A program made the translations under genes and the position numbers. The notes below the pieces were generated by a model. The model was not told where the DNA came from and did no database searches. It was given only the letters and a program-made list of their open reading frames with translations. Below, piece by piece: positions 7,153-14,958 of a DNA stretch of 31,249 nt. Source of the DNA: Candidatus Gastranaerophilales bacterium (GTDB lineage Bacteria > Cyanobacteriota > Vampirovibrionia > Gastranaerophilales > Gastranaerophilaceae); contig CAAFVD010000108.1 of assembly GCA_900766355.1 (NCBI GenBank), positions 1-31,249 of the forward strand, given 5' to 3'. The number at the start of each line of letters is the position of its first letter. Positions within the stretch are counted from its first letter, which is position 1.

Positions 7153-9234
7153 CTAGTTCATGTTAGATTCACAGCAACCACAATCTAGTTGAATGTTTAA
7201 GTCGCCCATGAATATTTCATCTTTACCAAGTGCGTTAGGTATGATTGAGAATGTGTTTGAAATACCGTCTTGAGCATCTTCAAACGGAAGTTTTGCAACA
7301 GATGATAATGAAGCTGCAACACCGTTACTATCTCTACCGTGCATTGGGTTAGCACCAGGAGCTAAAGGTACTCCTTGTTTTCTACCATCAGGAGTGTTTC
7401 CTGTTTTCTTACCGTAAACAACATTTGATGTAATTGTTAAAATTGACATTGTTGGAATAGAATTTCTGTAAGTGAAATGTTTTCTGATTTTTGCCATAAA
7501 GCTTCTTACAAGATTTACTGCCAATTCATCAACTCTGTCATCGTTATTACCATATTTAGGGAATTCTCCTTCAACTTGATAATCAACTACAACACCGTTT
7601 TCATCTCTTATTGTTTTTACTTTTGCATATTTAATAGCTGATAAAGAATCTGCTACAACTGATAATCCTGCAATACCTGTTGCGAAATATCTTTTTACAT
7701 CTCTATCTAAAAGTGCCATTTGTGCTTTTTCATAACAATATTTGTCGTGCATATAATGAATTACATTCAAAGTATTTACATACAAGCCTGCTAACCAATC
7801 CATCATATCTTCATATCTATCCATAACTTCGTTAAAGTCTAAATATTCAGATGTAATAGGTCTGTATTTTGGTCCAATTTGAGCTTTTGATATTTCATCA
7901 ACACCACCATTGATTGCATATAACAAACATTTTGCCAAGTTTGCTCTTGCCCCGAAGAATTGCATTTCTTTACCAACAACCATTGATGATACACAACAAG
8001 CGATTGCATAATCGTCACCATGAGTAACTCTCATCATATCATCGTTTTCGTATTGAATAGATGATGTTGTGATAGAAATATGAGCACAATATTCTTTGAA
8101 TCCGTGTGGTAAATTCTTTGACCATAAAACAGTCAAGTTTGGTTCAGGAGCAGTACCAAGGTTTTCTAATGTGTGTAAATATCTGAATGAGTTTTTAGTA
8201 ACTAATGGTCTGCCATCAACACCAACACCACCAATAGATTCTGTTACCCAAGTAGGATCACCTGAGAATAATTCGTTATATTCAGGTGTTCTTGCAAATT
8301 TTACAAGTCTTAATTTCATGATGAAATGGTCAATCATTTCTTGAGCTTCTGATTCAGTAATAATACCATCTCTCAAATCTCTTTCAATATAAATATCTAA
8401 GAAAGTTGATGTTCTACCGATACTCATAGCGGCACCATTTTGTTCTTTTACTGCAGCTAAGAAACCAAAATATAACCATTGAATTGCTTCTTTAGCGTTT
8501 CTTGCTGGTTTTGAAATATCATAACCGTAGATATTACCAAGTTCTATCATTTCTTTCAAAGCTTTGATTTGATCTGATATTTCTTCTCTTAATTGAATTT
8601 TATCAGGTGTCATTTCACCTTCTAAAGACGCAAATTGTTCTTTCTTATCTTCAATAAGTCTGTCAATACCATACAAAGCAACTCTTCTATAGTCACCTAT
8701 AATACGTCCTCTACCATAAGCATCAGGAAGTCCTGTAATAATTGCAGAGTGTCTTGCAGCCTTCATTTCTGGAGTATAAACATCAAAAACACCTTGGTTA
8801 TGAGTTTTTCTGTATTTCGTAAAGATTTCAGAAACTTCCGGATCTACTTGATAGCCATAAGATTTGCAAGCTCCTTCTGCCATTCTTATACCACCAAATG
8901 GTTGCATAGAGCGTTTTAGAGGTGCATCTGTTTGTAAACCAACAATAGTTTCTAAGTTTTTATCAATATATCCAGCACCATGAGAAGTTATTGTAGATAC
9001 AATTTTTGTATCCATATCAAGAACTCCACCATTTTCACGTTCTTGTTTTAACAATTCGCAGCATTCTTCCCATAATTTTGAAGTTGCAGATGTTGGACCT
9101 TCCAAAAAGTCTGCATTACCTGTATATAAAGTATAGTTTTTTTGAATAAAATCTCTAACATTAATTTCTTTTGACCATAATCCCGGCACAAACTCTGTTT
9201 CGGAATATAGTTTTTTATCTAGCATCATTTGCAT
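7153..9234 (-). CDS. pflB: Pyruvate formate-lyase core subunit lacking the glycyl-radical domain
   Basis: 693 aa instead of about 750-760. The catalytic barrel is complete: YGRGRIIGDYRRVALYGIDRL at 173-193, the active-site pair C413-C414 in YAIACCVS, QFFGARANLAK, and TPDGRKQGVPLAPGANP near 625. PFL converts pyruvate plus CoA to formate and acetyl-CoA. The homology stops after SIIPNALGKDE, where the normal enzyme would run into its glycine domain. Instead there is a 20-odd-residue tail containing CGCC and a TAG stop. The missing domain is the next gene. Start at 9234, with GGAGG 10 nt upstream. The gene is divergent from hcp. This reads as a natural gene fission, because both halves are well conserved and the second has its own ribosome site. 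Confidence 0.95.
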   Translation of the reverse strand: MQMMLDKKLYSETEFVPGLWSKEINVRDFIQKNYTLYTGNADFLEGPTSATSKLWEECCELLKQERENGGVLDMDTKIVSTITSHGAGYIDKNLETIVGLQTDAPLKRSMQPFGGIRMAEGACKSYGYQVDPEVSEIFTKYRKTHNQGVFDVYTPEMKAARHSAIITGLPDAYGRGRIIGDYRRVALYGIDRLIEDKKEQFASLEGEMTPDKIQLREEISDQIKALKEMIELGNIYGYDISKPARNAKEAIQWLYFGFLAAVKEQNGAAMSIGRTSTFLDIYIERDLRDGIITESEAQEMIDHFIMKLRLVKFARTPEYNELFSGDPTWVTESIGGVGVDGRPLVTKNSFRYLHTLENLGTAPEPNLTVLWSKNLPHGFKEYCAHISITTSSIQYENDDMMRVTHGDDYAIACCVSSMVVGKEMQFFGARANLAKCLLYAINGGVDEISKAQIGPKYRPITSEYLDFNEVMDRYEDMMDWLAGLYVNTLNVIHYMHDKYCYEKAQMALLDRDVKRYFATGIAGLSVVADSLSAIKYAKVKTIRDENGVVVDYQVEGEFPKYGNNDDRVDELAVNLVRSFMAKIRKHFTYRNSIPTMSILTITSNVVYGKKTGNTPDGRKQGVPLAPGANPMHGRDSNGVAASLSSVAKLPFEDAQDGISNTFSIIPNALGKDEIFMGDLNIQLDCGCCESNMN

Positions 9235-9428
9235 ATTTTTATTTCCTCCATAAAATATCCCATTTATAATATTGTACTATATTTCTTTGGCATGTTCTTC
9301 TCTGTTAAATTAGATTGTTACATTTTGAGTTTACATAATTACTCTTAAGTATAGTATATATGGCTATATATGTATGATTATTCAGCAGTTTATTATTGCT
9401 ACTGTAATCAAAAATAAGGAGTTTTTAT
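9235..9428. promoter_or_regulatory. Divergent promoter region between pflB and hcp
   Basis: 194 bp of AT-rich DNA must hold both promoters. TCTTAAGTATA at 9343-9353 is repeated exactly upstream of another rightward gene (21832-21842). TATAGTATATATGG follows it and may supply a -10. No convincing FNR (TTGAT-N4-ATCAA) or HcpR dyad was found. The hcp ribosome site AAGGAG lies 7 nt before its ATG. Confidence 0.45.
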
Positions 9429-10967
9429 ATGGGAATGTTTTGTTTTCAATGTGAACAAACGGCTTTTGGCGCAGGGTGTACGGTTAGAGGAGTTTGTGGC
9501 AAACAGCCTGATACTGCAAATCTGCAAGATGAATTGACAAGTTCATTGATAGAACTCGCAAATTGTGGGGAAAAAAATGAAGAAAATACAAATTTGCTTA
9601 TAGAAGGTTTATTTACAACTATAACAAATGTAAATTTTGATAATCCTTCTATTCAAAAGATGCTTCAAAAAGTTAAAAGTAAAGTTTCATGTGATGCTTC
9701 GTTCAATATTTCTGATGTTTGGACTGCCGATGAAGATGTGAGAAGTCTAAAATCGTTAATTCTTTTCGGCTTAAAAGGTATGGCTGCCTATGCCCATCAT
9801 GCCAGAGTCTTGGGATATAAAGCGCCAGAGGTTGATGATTTCTTCTATGAGGCATTAATTGCAATATCAAAAGAGCATACTAATGAAGAATTTTTGAATC
9901 TTATTTTGAAAACAGGTGAAGTTAATCTGAAATGTATGGAGTTGTTAGACAAAGCTAATACCGAAACTTATGGCAATCCAGAGCCTACAATGGTAAGTAC
10001 TCATATTGAAGCAGGGGCGTTTATTGTTGTATCAGGTCATGATTTGAAGGACTTGGCTATATTATTAGAACAGACTAAAGATAAGGGTATTAATATTTAT
10101 ACCCATGGCGAAATGTTGCCTTGTCATGCTTATCCTGAACTAAAGAAATATAAGCATTTAAAAGGTAATTTCGGCACAGCTTGGCAGAATCAACAAAAAG
10201 AGTTTGCAAATATCCCTGCTCCTGTACTATTTACTACAAATTGTATAATGCCTGTCAAAGAAAGTTATTCGGATAGAGTTTTTACAACCTCGGTTGTTCA
10301 ATATCCTGAAATGGTTCATATCGACGAAAATAAGGATTTTACTCCTTTAATAAATAAGACTTTTGAACTTGGCGGCTATAAAGAGGTTCAAAACAATAAA
10401 GGTATCAATGGCGGCGAAATCCTAACCGTAGGCTTTGCTCATAATACTGTGTTATCCGTTGCTGATAAAATAATTTCAGCAGTAAAATCAGGTGATATAA
10501 AACATATATTTCTTGTAGGTGGTTGTGATGGAGCAAGACCGGGACGTAATTATTACACAGAATTTGTAAAATTGACGTCTAAAGATACAATAGTATTGAC
10601 TCTGGCATGTGGAAAATATCGCTTTAATGATTTGGATTTAGGTACTATTGACGGTATTCCGAGATTACTTGATATGGGGCAGTGTAATGATGCTTATTCT
10701 GCAATAAAAGTTGTAGTAGAATTGGCAAAAGCATTTGATTGTACAGTCAATGATTTACCTTTATCTCTTGTTTTATCTTGGTATGAACAAAAGGCTGTAT
10801 GCGTTCTGTTGACTTTGTTATCTCTTGGTATTAAAAACATACGACTAGGGCCTTCTTTGCCTGCATTTGTTTCTCCAAATGTTTTAAATATCTTGGTAGA
10901 AAAATTTGCGATAAAACCAATTACAAATCCAAAAGAAGATTTGGAAAACGCATTAGCAGGGAATTAA
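9429..10967 (+). CDS. hcp: Hybrid cluster protein (hydroxylamine reductase / NO-detoxifying)
   Basis: 512 aa. The N-terminal cluster motif C5-x2-C8-x8-C17-x5-C23 is the strict-anaerobe (class I) [4Fe-4S] spacing. Hybrid-cluster ligand regions are all present: HIEAGAFIVVSGHDL, THGEMLPCHAYPEL, TNCIMP, VGGCDGARPGRNYY, LACGKYRF and MGQCNDAYSA. Hcp reduces hydroxylamine in vitro and is regarded physiologically as a nitric-oxide reductase and S-nitrosation factor. It is somewhat shorter than class I members (about 550). Its last codons and stop form half of a 34-bp palindrome. No Hcr reductase gene is adjacent. Divergence from pflB suggests shared anaerobic control. Confidence 0.95.
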   Translation: MGMFCFQCEQTAFGAGCTVRGVCGKQPDTANLQDELTSSLIELANCGEKNEENTNLLIEGLFTTITNVNFDNPSIQKMLQKVKSKVSCDASFNISDVWTADEDVRSLKSLILFGLKGMAAYAHHARVLGYKAPEVDDFFYEALIAISKEHTNEEFLNLILKTGEVNLKCMELLDKANTETYGNPEPTMVSTHIEAGAFIVVSGHDLKDLAILLEQTKDKGINIYTHGEMLPCHAYPELKKYKHLKGNFGTAWQNQQKEFANIPAPVLFTTNCIMPVKESYSDRVFTTSVVQYPEMVHIDENKDFTPLINKTFELGGYKEVQNNKGINGGEILTVGFAHNTVLSVADKIISAVKSGDIKHIFLVGGCDGARPGRNYYTEFVKLTSKDTIVLTLACGKYRFNDLDLGTIDGIPRLLDMGQCNDAYSAIKVVVELAKAFDCTVNDLPLSLVLSWYEQKAVCVLLTLLSLGIKNIRLGPSLPAFVSPNVLNILVEKFAIKPITNPKEDLENALAGN

Positions 10968-10982
10968 TTCCCTGCTAATGCG
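10949..10982. repeat. 34-bp perfect palindrome overlapping the hcp stop codon
   Basis: CGCATTAGCAGGGAATT is followed directly by its exact reverse complement, with no spacer. It includes the hcp stop (TAA 10965-10967). The RNA would form a very stable hairpin on either strand, but no T run follows on either side, so it is not a textbook intrinsic terminator. It sits between convergent hcp and the truncated flavodoxin gene (stop at 10989) and may work as a bidirectional terminator or 3'-end stabiliser. Confidence 0.8.
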
Positions 10983-10988
10983 CCTGTA

Positions 10989-11138
10989 TTATAACTCTTG
11001 ATATTTTCTACAGTCTGATAATTCTTTTTCATCTACTGTGTTGCCGGCATCTTTTGCGCCTTCCATAAATTTGTCGCAAAGGGTGTTTGAGTTGCCGTTT
11101 TTTCTTGGGCTTGCTGATAATATCAGTATGTTTTTCAT
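10989..11138 (-). pseudogene. Truncated flavodoxin-fold NAD(P)H/FMN oxidoreductase remnant
   Basis: 49 codons from ATG 11138, with GGAG 9 nt upstream. The first 30 residues (KNILILSASPRKNGNSNTL...) are the FMN phosphate-binding start of multimeric flavodoxin/iron-sulfur flavoprotein-type reductases, which are normally about 180-200 aa. Homology ends near residue 40 and a TAA follows at 49, so the rest of the domain is missing. It follows the YkgJ-type gene by 18 bp and ends 6 bp from the hcp palindrome, which suggests a deletion between this operon and hcp. Translation as a short peptide is possible, but a flavoenzyme is not. Confidence 0.75.
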
Positions 11139-11156
11139 ATTAAAATTCTCCATTTT

Positions 11157-11762
11157 TTATTCTATATAAGGCAAAATCCATTCTAAGAGCATCAGGGATT
11201 CTCCCCAATTTAATTCCAGTTTTTTAGCAAGTGATAATGTTTCAATATGCTGTCTGCTCAAGTTGTACGCTTTTGGCATAACCTTGTAGCCGAGTTTTTT
11301 AACATCCTCTTCTGATATTCGTTCGGTATTAGGGTTATAAACTTTTGAATAATTTAAGCCTTCGCCTGCACAGTATGGAATAGTCAGCTTGCCTTCAGAA
11401 TTCTCAGTAATAAGTCCGAAGGTTCTGCAAATAAGTCCTCTATATAAATAAACACTACAACTTCCGTTTATTAAAAACGGACATCTGTACATGAAGTGTT
11501 TGCCCTTGTATTCTTTAGAAGTTTCTTTTGCATTTTTTATAACTTGTGCTTTTGTTTCTTCAGGTAAATTATCAAAACCTAGTTTTAGATATTTAAACTC
11601 CAGCTCTGAATATGGATACATTCCCTGAGAACAACAACCACAACAACCATTAGCACAACAAATATACTCTTTTTGTTCTTCAAAAATTTCATTAATAATA
11701 AATGAAAGATTTGCTAAAAAGTATTCGTAATTTTTTAATTGTTTGGTTTCATTAATATCCAT
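11157..11762 (-). CDS. YkgJ-family cysteine-cluster protein
   Basis: 201 aa. Dense metal-ligand pattern: C35, C36, C40, C41, C43 and C44 (ICCANGCCGCC), then C93 (RCPFL), C101, C111 (LICRTFG) and one more at about 130 (PYCAGEG). This is the CxxCxxCC-type zinc/iron-chelator domain family (formerly UPF0153). The biochemical role is unsettled; members are predicted iron-sulfur or zinc proteins. The C-terminal 60 residues are helical. Only a weak ribosome site (AAGAG) precedes the ATG. It forms a small leftward unit with the truncated flavodoxin gene. Confidence 0.85.
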   Translation of the reverse strand: MDINETKQLKNYEYFLANLSFIINEIFEEQKEYICCANGCCGCCSQGMYPYSELEFKYLKLGFDNLPEETKAQVIKNAKETSKEYKGKHFMYRCPFLINGSCSVYLYRGLICRTFGLITENSEGKLTIPYCAGEGLNYSKVYNPNTERISEEDVKKLGYKVMPKAYNLSRQHIETLSLAKKLELNWGESLMLLEWILPYIE

Positions 11763-11884
11763 ACTTATATTATTACTCTTAACAACTACTATCAGTCAAG
11801 TTTTTTATAGCCCACATGGGGTATCTTTAATATTTTATGTTTTTATTATTATTAATTTAAGATATTTTTGAATTGAGGCCAATT

Positions 11885-12529
11885 ATGACAATAAAACTTT
11901 GTATTGTAGAAGACTATAGTTTAACAAGAATAGCTCTTAAATATGCGCTTAATCAATATAATGACATAGATGTTGTTGCGGACTTTGAAGATGCTGAAAG
12001 TTGTTTAGATTTTTTAAATAATAATAAAGTAGATATGGTTATTATGGATTTGGGCTTACCCAATATGGACGGACTTGAAGCTACAAAAATAATCAAAGAA
12101 AAATTCCCTGAAACAAAAGTTATTATCGTCACTTCGCATGAAACTGATGAAGAAGTTCTTACAGCACTTGTTTCTGGAGCAAACGCATACACTTTAAAAG
12201 ATGTTGAATTTTCAGATTTATACAAAGTAATTAAATTGGTTATTAAAGGTGGAATTTGGTTAGACCCAAGAATTGTACAAATTGCAATAAAAGTTTTTAA
12301 ACAACAACAAAACCAACCTCAAGAAAAAAATTTAGAACTCAATTTAACAGATAGAGAAAAAGAAGTTTTAAAACTTCTATCTGAAGGTCTGTCAAACACA
12401 CAAATTGCAGAAAAACTTGTAATAAGTTCTCATACTGCAAAAGTCCATGTTTCAAACATATTGAATAAACTTGCCGTAACAGATAGAGTCCAAGCTGCAG
12501 TAAAAGCTTACCAGTATAATTTATACTAA
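11885..12529 (+). CDS. NarL/LuxR-type response regulator (orphan)
   Basis: 214 aa from ATG 11885, chosen because GAGG stands 6 nt upstream; a TTG at 11873 lies before that site. Receiver domain: E9-D10 acidic pocket, phospho-acceptor D55 (VIMDLGLPNMDG), T83 and K105 (YTLKD). C-terminal LuxR helix-turn-helix at about 150-214: LTDREKEVLKLLSEGLSN, then TAKVHVSNILNKL. A Gln-rich linker (KQQQNQPQ) joins them. It would be phosphorylated by a histidine kinase, but none lies in the window. Its stop overlaps the stop of the convergent TPR-glycosyltransferase gene by 4 bp. Confidence 0.93.
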   Translation: MTIKLCIVEDYSLTRIALKYALNQYNDIDVVADFEDAESCLDFLNNNKVDMVIMDLGLPNMDGLEATKIIKEKFPETKVIIVTSHETDEEVLTALVSGANAYTLKDVEFSDLYKVIKLVIKGGIWLDPRIVQIAIKVFKQQQNQPQEKNLELNLTDREKEVLKLLSEGLSNTQIAEKLVISSHTAKVHVSNILNKLAVTDRVQAAVKAYQYNLY

Positions 12530-14511
12530 GCTTTTATATCTTTCTTTATCGTTCCAATTACATCTTTCCAAATATTCATATCTTTTGCCTGATACGGTTT
12601 TACGGATTTATACCATTTTACATCATCGCCTGATAAATCAAACCAACGATATTCTGTGAACTTATTAAACAATCCGTAAGTTTTAACACCTAAAGCTCCT
12701 GCCAAGTTCAAAATTACATTATCTGTTGAAATTACTAAATCCATATTTTTGATTGCTGCTGCAGTATCCTCAAATGTTGAAAAATCTTTTCCAACATTTA
12801 TAATATTAAGTCCTTCAGGTAAATTTTGAATCTGTTTTTTAGGGTCTTCATGTTGAAGTATATATATATCTATTCCTTTCATTTTCATAATCGGAATAAA
12901 TTGCTCTAATTCAACATCTCTATTCAAATCTCTTGATACATTGTGTCCTTCAAAAGCAAGACCAACTTTTAAATTTTTTTGATTCGCCACAAACTCATAA
13001 GCGAAATGTTCTATTTTTTTTGTATCTACAGAAATATACCCTTCAGCATCAGGTATATTCTCTGTTGTTGTTTCTAAAAATAATGGAAGATTCATTATTG
13101 GTACATGATAATCATATACTAATTCTGAAAAATCAGTATCTAACCCTAATATTTCAGCACCTAAATTTGAAGATTTGAACAAATCTACTAATTCGGATTG
13201 AACAATAAAAATTACTTTTTTAGCAAGTTTTGAAATTTGTTTTACAAAACGAGCATACATAATCGTATCGCCAAAGCCTTGTTCACATTGTACTAATACT
13301 GTATGACCTTTTATATCATCTTTATTCGTCAGTTCTTTATTCGCAGGCAACATCGGAGGATATAACGCTGGTTTATTTTCCTTTCTAAACCTAAATGCAA
13401 AATATTTATATCCATCTATAAAATTACCATGTTGAATTAAAAAACACCCGTAATCAAAATAATCATCAAAAGTTGGATTGATATTAAGTAATGCCTTATA
13501 ATATTTATCTGCGTTTTTAAAATCACCTAATTTGTTATATATAAGCGCAACATTTCGAGTAAAAGTTCTTGAATTTGGATTCAACTCATGAGCTTTTAAG
13601 AAATAATTTAATTGTTTGTCAAGATATCTGTCATTATACAATTCTGAATACAAATGCCCAAGAGTATTATAAACAAGAGCATCATCTTTATTATATTTTA
13701 TATATCTTTCATATCGCTCTATCGCTTCTGGTATTCTATTAAATTTGAAATACATCAAATCGGCTACAACATAATCTACACGAACTTTATCTGATGTACG
13801 TTCTTCATACAGTTTTAGATATTCCATAGCAACATCTGTTTGCTTTAATTCAGCTAAACAACTAATAAGTTTTATAAATTCATTTTCCTCTAAAGTAGAT
13901 GCATTAAAAACATTTTTATATTTTATCATCGCTTCTTGCCATTCTTTGTCATTGAATAGCTCATCAGCTTTCTTTAACTCTAAATCAAGATATGGAGTAA
14001 GAATGTTATTAGGTATTGGAGAATACTGCATAATCTTTTTATACGTTTCAACTCCATATTTTATATCATCATTCATAGATAATCCCGCAGCTACTCCAAT
14101 ATTTATCCCCAAAACTAAATCTTCAGATTTCGGAATTGGACTTCCCACTTTTTCATAAGAGGAGCATAATGCCATTTCTAAGAATTTTTTGTAATTAACA
14201 TTATCTTTTAATGATTTATATATAGATGCAATTATATGCAATACAGAGCTATCATTATGAACCCTTGAAACATATTCTAAATAAGAACTAAGTGCTTTTT
14301 CTTTTTGATTGAAATAAAAATAATAAATATCAGCAATATTTTTTTTATACCTAACATCATTTGTATAGTTATACAAATTTTCATAAGCGGAAAGTAAGAT
14401 TTTTAAATTCTGTGAATTTAAACTTTGCCCACAAAGAATATTGTTAATTTTTTCAACATTTTCCTGAACAGAGTCTATAAGATTCATATTTGCATAATTC
14501 TCATTAATCAT
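12526..14511 (-). CDS. TPR protein with C-terminal GT9-like glycosyltransferase domain
   Basis: 661 aa. Residues about 35-390 are helical repeats, recognisable as TPR from about 185 to 370 (for example ALVYNTLGHLYSELYNDRYL and FTRNVALIYNKLGDFKNADK). Residues about 400-661 match the heptosyltransferase-like domain often attached to TPRs: VQCEQGFGDTIMYARF at 408-423 (the G-x-G-D substrate loop) and ISTDNVILNLAGALG followed by YGLFNKFTEYRWF in the donor site. It probably transfers sugars onto a protein or envelope glycan. It is the last gene of a leftward unit, 35 bp after the XRE gene. The ATG at 14511 lacks a clear Shine-Dalgarno; a later ATG for MNLIDSV is an alternative. Confidence 0.8.
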   Translation of the reverse strand: MINENYANMNLIDSVQENVEKINNILCGQSLNSQNLKILLSAYENLYNYTNDVRYKKNIADIYYFYFNQKEKALSSYLEYVSRVHNDSSVLHIIASIYKSLKDNVNYKKFLEMALCSSYEKVGSPIPKSEDLVLGINIGVAAGLSMNDDIKYGVETYKKIMQYSPIPNNILTPYLDLELKKADELFNDKEWQEAMIKYKNVFNASTLEENEFIKLISCLAELKQTDVAMEYLKLYEERTSDKVRVDYVVADLMYFKFNRIPEAIERYERYIKYNKDDALVYNTLGHLYSELYNDRYLDKQLNYFLKAHELNPNSRTFTRNVALIYNKLGDFKNADKYYKALLNINPTFDDYFDYGCFLIQHGNFIDGYKYFAFRFRKENKPALYPPMLPANKELTNKDDIKGHTVLVQCEQGFGDTIMYARFVKQISKLAKKVIFIVQSELVDLFKSSNLGAEILGLDTDFSELVYDYHVPIMNLPLFLETTTENIPDAEGYISVDTKKIEHFAYEFVANQKNLKVGLAFEGHNVSRDLNRDVELEQFIPIMKMKGIDIYILQHEDPKKQIQNLPEGLNIINVGKDFSTFEDTAAAIKNMDLVISTDNVILNLAGALGVKTYGLFNKFTEYRWFDLSGDDVKWYKSVKPYQAKDMNIWKDVIGTIKKDIKA

Positions 14512-14546
14512 AAGTTTATTATATACTATTTCACATATTCTGCAAA

Positions 14547-14951
14547 CTAATCTTTAATTTGAAAAACGCATTTTGAACAATGAGCCTTCGGGTGTAACAT
14601 CAAATTATCCTCAAGATCATACATCTTTGCAACACGAGTAATCAAAAGATTTCCACACATTGGACAATGAATATCTTCTTCACCATCTAAAATTTGCTGC
14701 TTTATATCTGCAATAATATCATCTGATATCATTTTGGTATTATATGTGCGTTCATAACTCTGAATTTCTGCAGGTTGGCATTTTAACGCTTTTGCTAACT
14801 TTTGACGAATAGTAACAGGCAAAAATAATTCCTTACCTGATTCAATATCTTCAATAATAGAGATATCAACACCGCTTCGTTTAGCAAGTCCTATCGATGA
14901 CATTCCGAGTTTTTCTCGTCTTGTATTTATAAAAACTGATAATGATTCCAT
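14547..14951 (-). CDS. XRE-type helix-turn-helix protein with zinc ribbon
   Basis: 134 aa. Residues 1-62 are a Cro/C1-type HTH (FINTRREKLGMSSIGLAKRS, then ISIIEDIESG). Residues about 94-131 carry a C-x2-C ... C-x2-C ribbon (CPMCGN and HCSKC) that should bind one zinc. HTH proteins with a C-terminal zinc ribbon are typically DNA-binding regulators; the target is unknown. It sits 7 bp after the GH13-like gene and 35 bp before the TPR-glycosyltransferase, so it is presumably cotranscribed with both. The ribosome site is weak (AAGAAA). Confidence 0.82.
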   Translation of the reverse strand: MESLSVFINTRREKLGMSSIGLAKRSGVDISIIEDIESGKELFLPVTIRQKLAKALKCQPAEIQSYERTYNTKMISDDIIADIKQQILDGEEDIHCPMCGNLLITRVAKMYDLEDNLMLHPKAHCSKCVFQIKD

Positions 14952-14958
14952 AATTTTC

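Noticed and set aside
7131..7155. Sequencing frameshift as the cause of the PFL split
   Set aside because: Both halves are in the same frame, separated by a TAG, a novel tail and a proper ribosome site. A frameshift would not produce this; a single-base substitution error remains the only sequencing explanation.
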